DNA of 6,362 nucleotides from CAZJQD01 sp964548165 [NCBI: uncultured bacterium] (GTDB taxonomy: Bacteria; UBA8481), in NCBI GenBank assembly GCA_964548165.1, contig CAZJQD010000021.1:1-6362 (forward strand), given 5' to 3'. Under the pieces are notes generated by a model. That model was given only the letters and a program-made list of their open reading frames with translations, was not told where the DNA came from and made no database searches. Below, one piece after another: positions 5,624 through 6,362 of this stretch. Every line of letters begins with the position of its first letter. The first letter of the stretch is position 1. Position numbers and translations under genes: made by a program.

Positions 5624-6362
5624 GCGCTGCAGCCACCGAACGGATCCTGATCATTGAGGACGATGCCGCCCTGGCCCGAGTCCTGGGCCGCATGCTGGCC
5701 AAGCAGGGATACGGCATCGAGATCGTCAACAGTCTCGGAGCCGCGCGCATCGCTCTCGGGCGCCGCGTGCCGGACGTCGTCCTGGCGGACATGGCGTTGC
5801 CGGACGGGCGAGGCGTCGAGATTGTCCGCGAGATGGCAGACGAGGCGCCGGGGGTGCCGCTCATCATCATGACCGGCATGCCCAGCGTGGATTCGGCCGT
5901 CGCCGCGCTCCGGGCGCAGGCCTTCGATTACCTCGCCAAGCCGTTCACCAAGGAATCGCTCAACCTGATCTTGAAGCGCGCGCTCGAAGTATCCCGCTTG
6001 AGGCGAGAGGTCAGCGCCTTGAAGACGTCGCTGGCGATCAGCGATTGCGGCCTGGTCGGCCGTTCCAGCGTCATCCAGGGGATTCGCGATCGCATCCGAT
6101 GCGCCGCAGGTTCCATGGCGACGGTGCTGGTCACGGGCGAGACCGGCGTCGGCAAGGAGCGGGTGGCGCGCGCCATCCACGAGCATTCCGGGCGCAGCGG
6201 CTCGTTCGTGCCGATTAACTGCGGCGCGGTACCCGAGGCACTCTTTGAGGCCGAGTTGTTCGGAAGCAAGCGAGGGTCTTTCACGGGCGCGATCGCGGAT
6301 CGCGCGGGGCTTGTCGCGGAGGCGGCGGGTGGGACGCTCTTTCTCGACGAGATCGGCGACAT
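5620..6362 (+). CDS. NtrC-family sigma-54-dependent response regulator (3' truncated by window end)
   Basis: 247 codons are visible and the frame is still open at the right edge. Residues 7-120 are a receiver with acidic pocket D14/D15 (IIEDD), phosphoacceptor D57 (VVLADMALPDG), Thr85 and Lys107 (AKPF). After a helical linker (about 115-140), the AAA+ domain begins around 144 (GLVGRSS). It shows Walker A GETGVGKE (173-180), the sigma-54 contact loop as GSFTGA (219-224, usual form GAFTGA) and Walker B GGTLFLDEIGD (237-247). The sensor II part and the C-terminal Fis-type HTH lie outside the window. The ATG overlaps the kinase TGA by the ATGA at 5620-5623 and has no Shine-Dalgarno of its own, so it should be made with the kinase, which is its likely cognate phosphodonor. 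The product would activate sigma-54 promoters from enhancer sites. Confidence 0.95.
   Translation, partial: MSAAATERILIIEDDAALARVLGRMLAKQGYGIEIVNSLGAARIALGRRVPDVVLADMALPDGRGVEIVREMADEAPGVPLIIMTGMPSVDSAVAALRAQAFDYLAKPFTKESLNLILKRALEVSRLRREVSALKTSLAISDCGLVGRSSVIQGIRDRIRCAAGSMATVLVTGETGVGKERVARAIHEHSGRSGSFVPINCGAVPEALFEAELFGSKRGSFTGAIADRAGLVAEAAGGTLFLDEIGD

Noticed and set aside
5380-6362. Two - strand open frames (5380-6186 and 5928-6362) opposite the end of the kinase and the NtrC-type gene
   Set aside because: The + strand frame here encodes a continuous receiver and AAA+ domain with Walker A, GSFTGA and Walker B. The - strand translations are low-complexity and of the kind commonly mispredicted opposite sigma-54 activators.

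Overview
The window is a GC-rich, densely packed stretch in which every supported gene lies on the + strand. The gene types are a CHASE4 hybrid histidine kinase, an NtrC-type sigma-54 activator, a FapA/DUF342 protein and an inverted HTH-receiver regulator. Together they suggest an uncultured or environmental bacterium with a complex signalling repertoire, probably Gram-negative (Deltaproteobacteria-like lineages, Eisenbacteria or Planctomycetes are the sort of groups that fit). Nothing here fixes the taxon, and this is inference from gene content.

Layout. Positions 2-55 hold the last 17 codons of an unidentified upstream gene, closed by a strong intrinsic hairpin terminator (70-107). Positions 108-233 are a promoter region. 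It changes from GC-rich to a very AT-rich block with a TATAAT box, a perfect palindrome and short direct and inverted repeats. A sigma-54-like -24/-12 match also lies there. A five-gene set follows: (1) 234-914, a MerR/excisionase-type HTH fused N-terminally to a receiver domain; (2) 904-2520, a FapA-family protein overlapping gene 1 by 11 nt; (3) 2679-2894, a tiny 71-residue protein that is essentially only a histidine-kinase DHp helical hairpin with an HDxNN box and no ATPase domain; (4) 2969-5623, a membrane-bound CHASE4-HAMP-PAS-HisKA-HATPase-REC hybrid kinase; (5) 5620 to the right edge, an NtrC-family regulator (REC + AAA+), overlapping the kinase stop in an ATGA and cut off by the window end.

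How they may work together. A hybrid kinase ending in a receiver needs a histidine phosphotransfer protein to pass phosphate on. The stand-alone DHp protein just upstream is the only candidate in view, and two terminal receivers flank it (HTH-REC and NtrC type). The window therefore holds the parts of a His-Asp-His-Asp phosphorelay: sensor kinase, internal receiver, mini-DHp, then one or both regulators. A FapA-family beta-helix protein would be a co-expressed effector or polarity partner. The domain calls are well supported by motifs. The relay order, the role of the mini-DHp protein and the FapA link are inference.

The 158-nt gap between the FapA gene and the mini-DHp gene holds a short 'ACCACAGAG...' repeat-like motif. 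It resembles an interspersed sequence seen in many environmental genomes (recall, not checked). No RNA genes, insertion sequences, CRISPR arrays or replication origins were seen.
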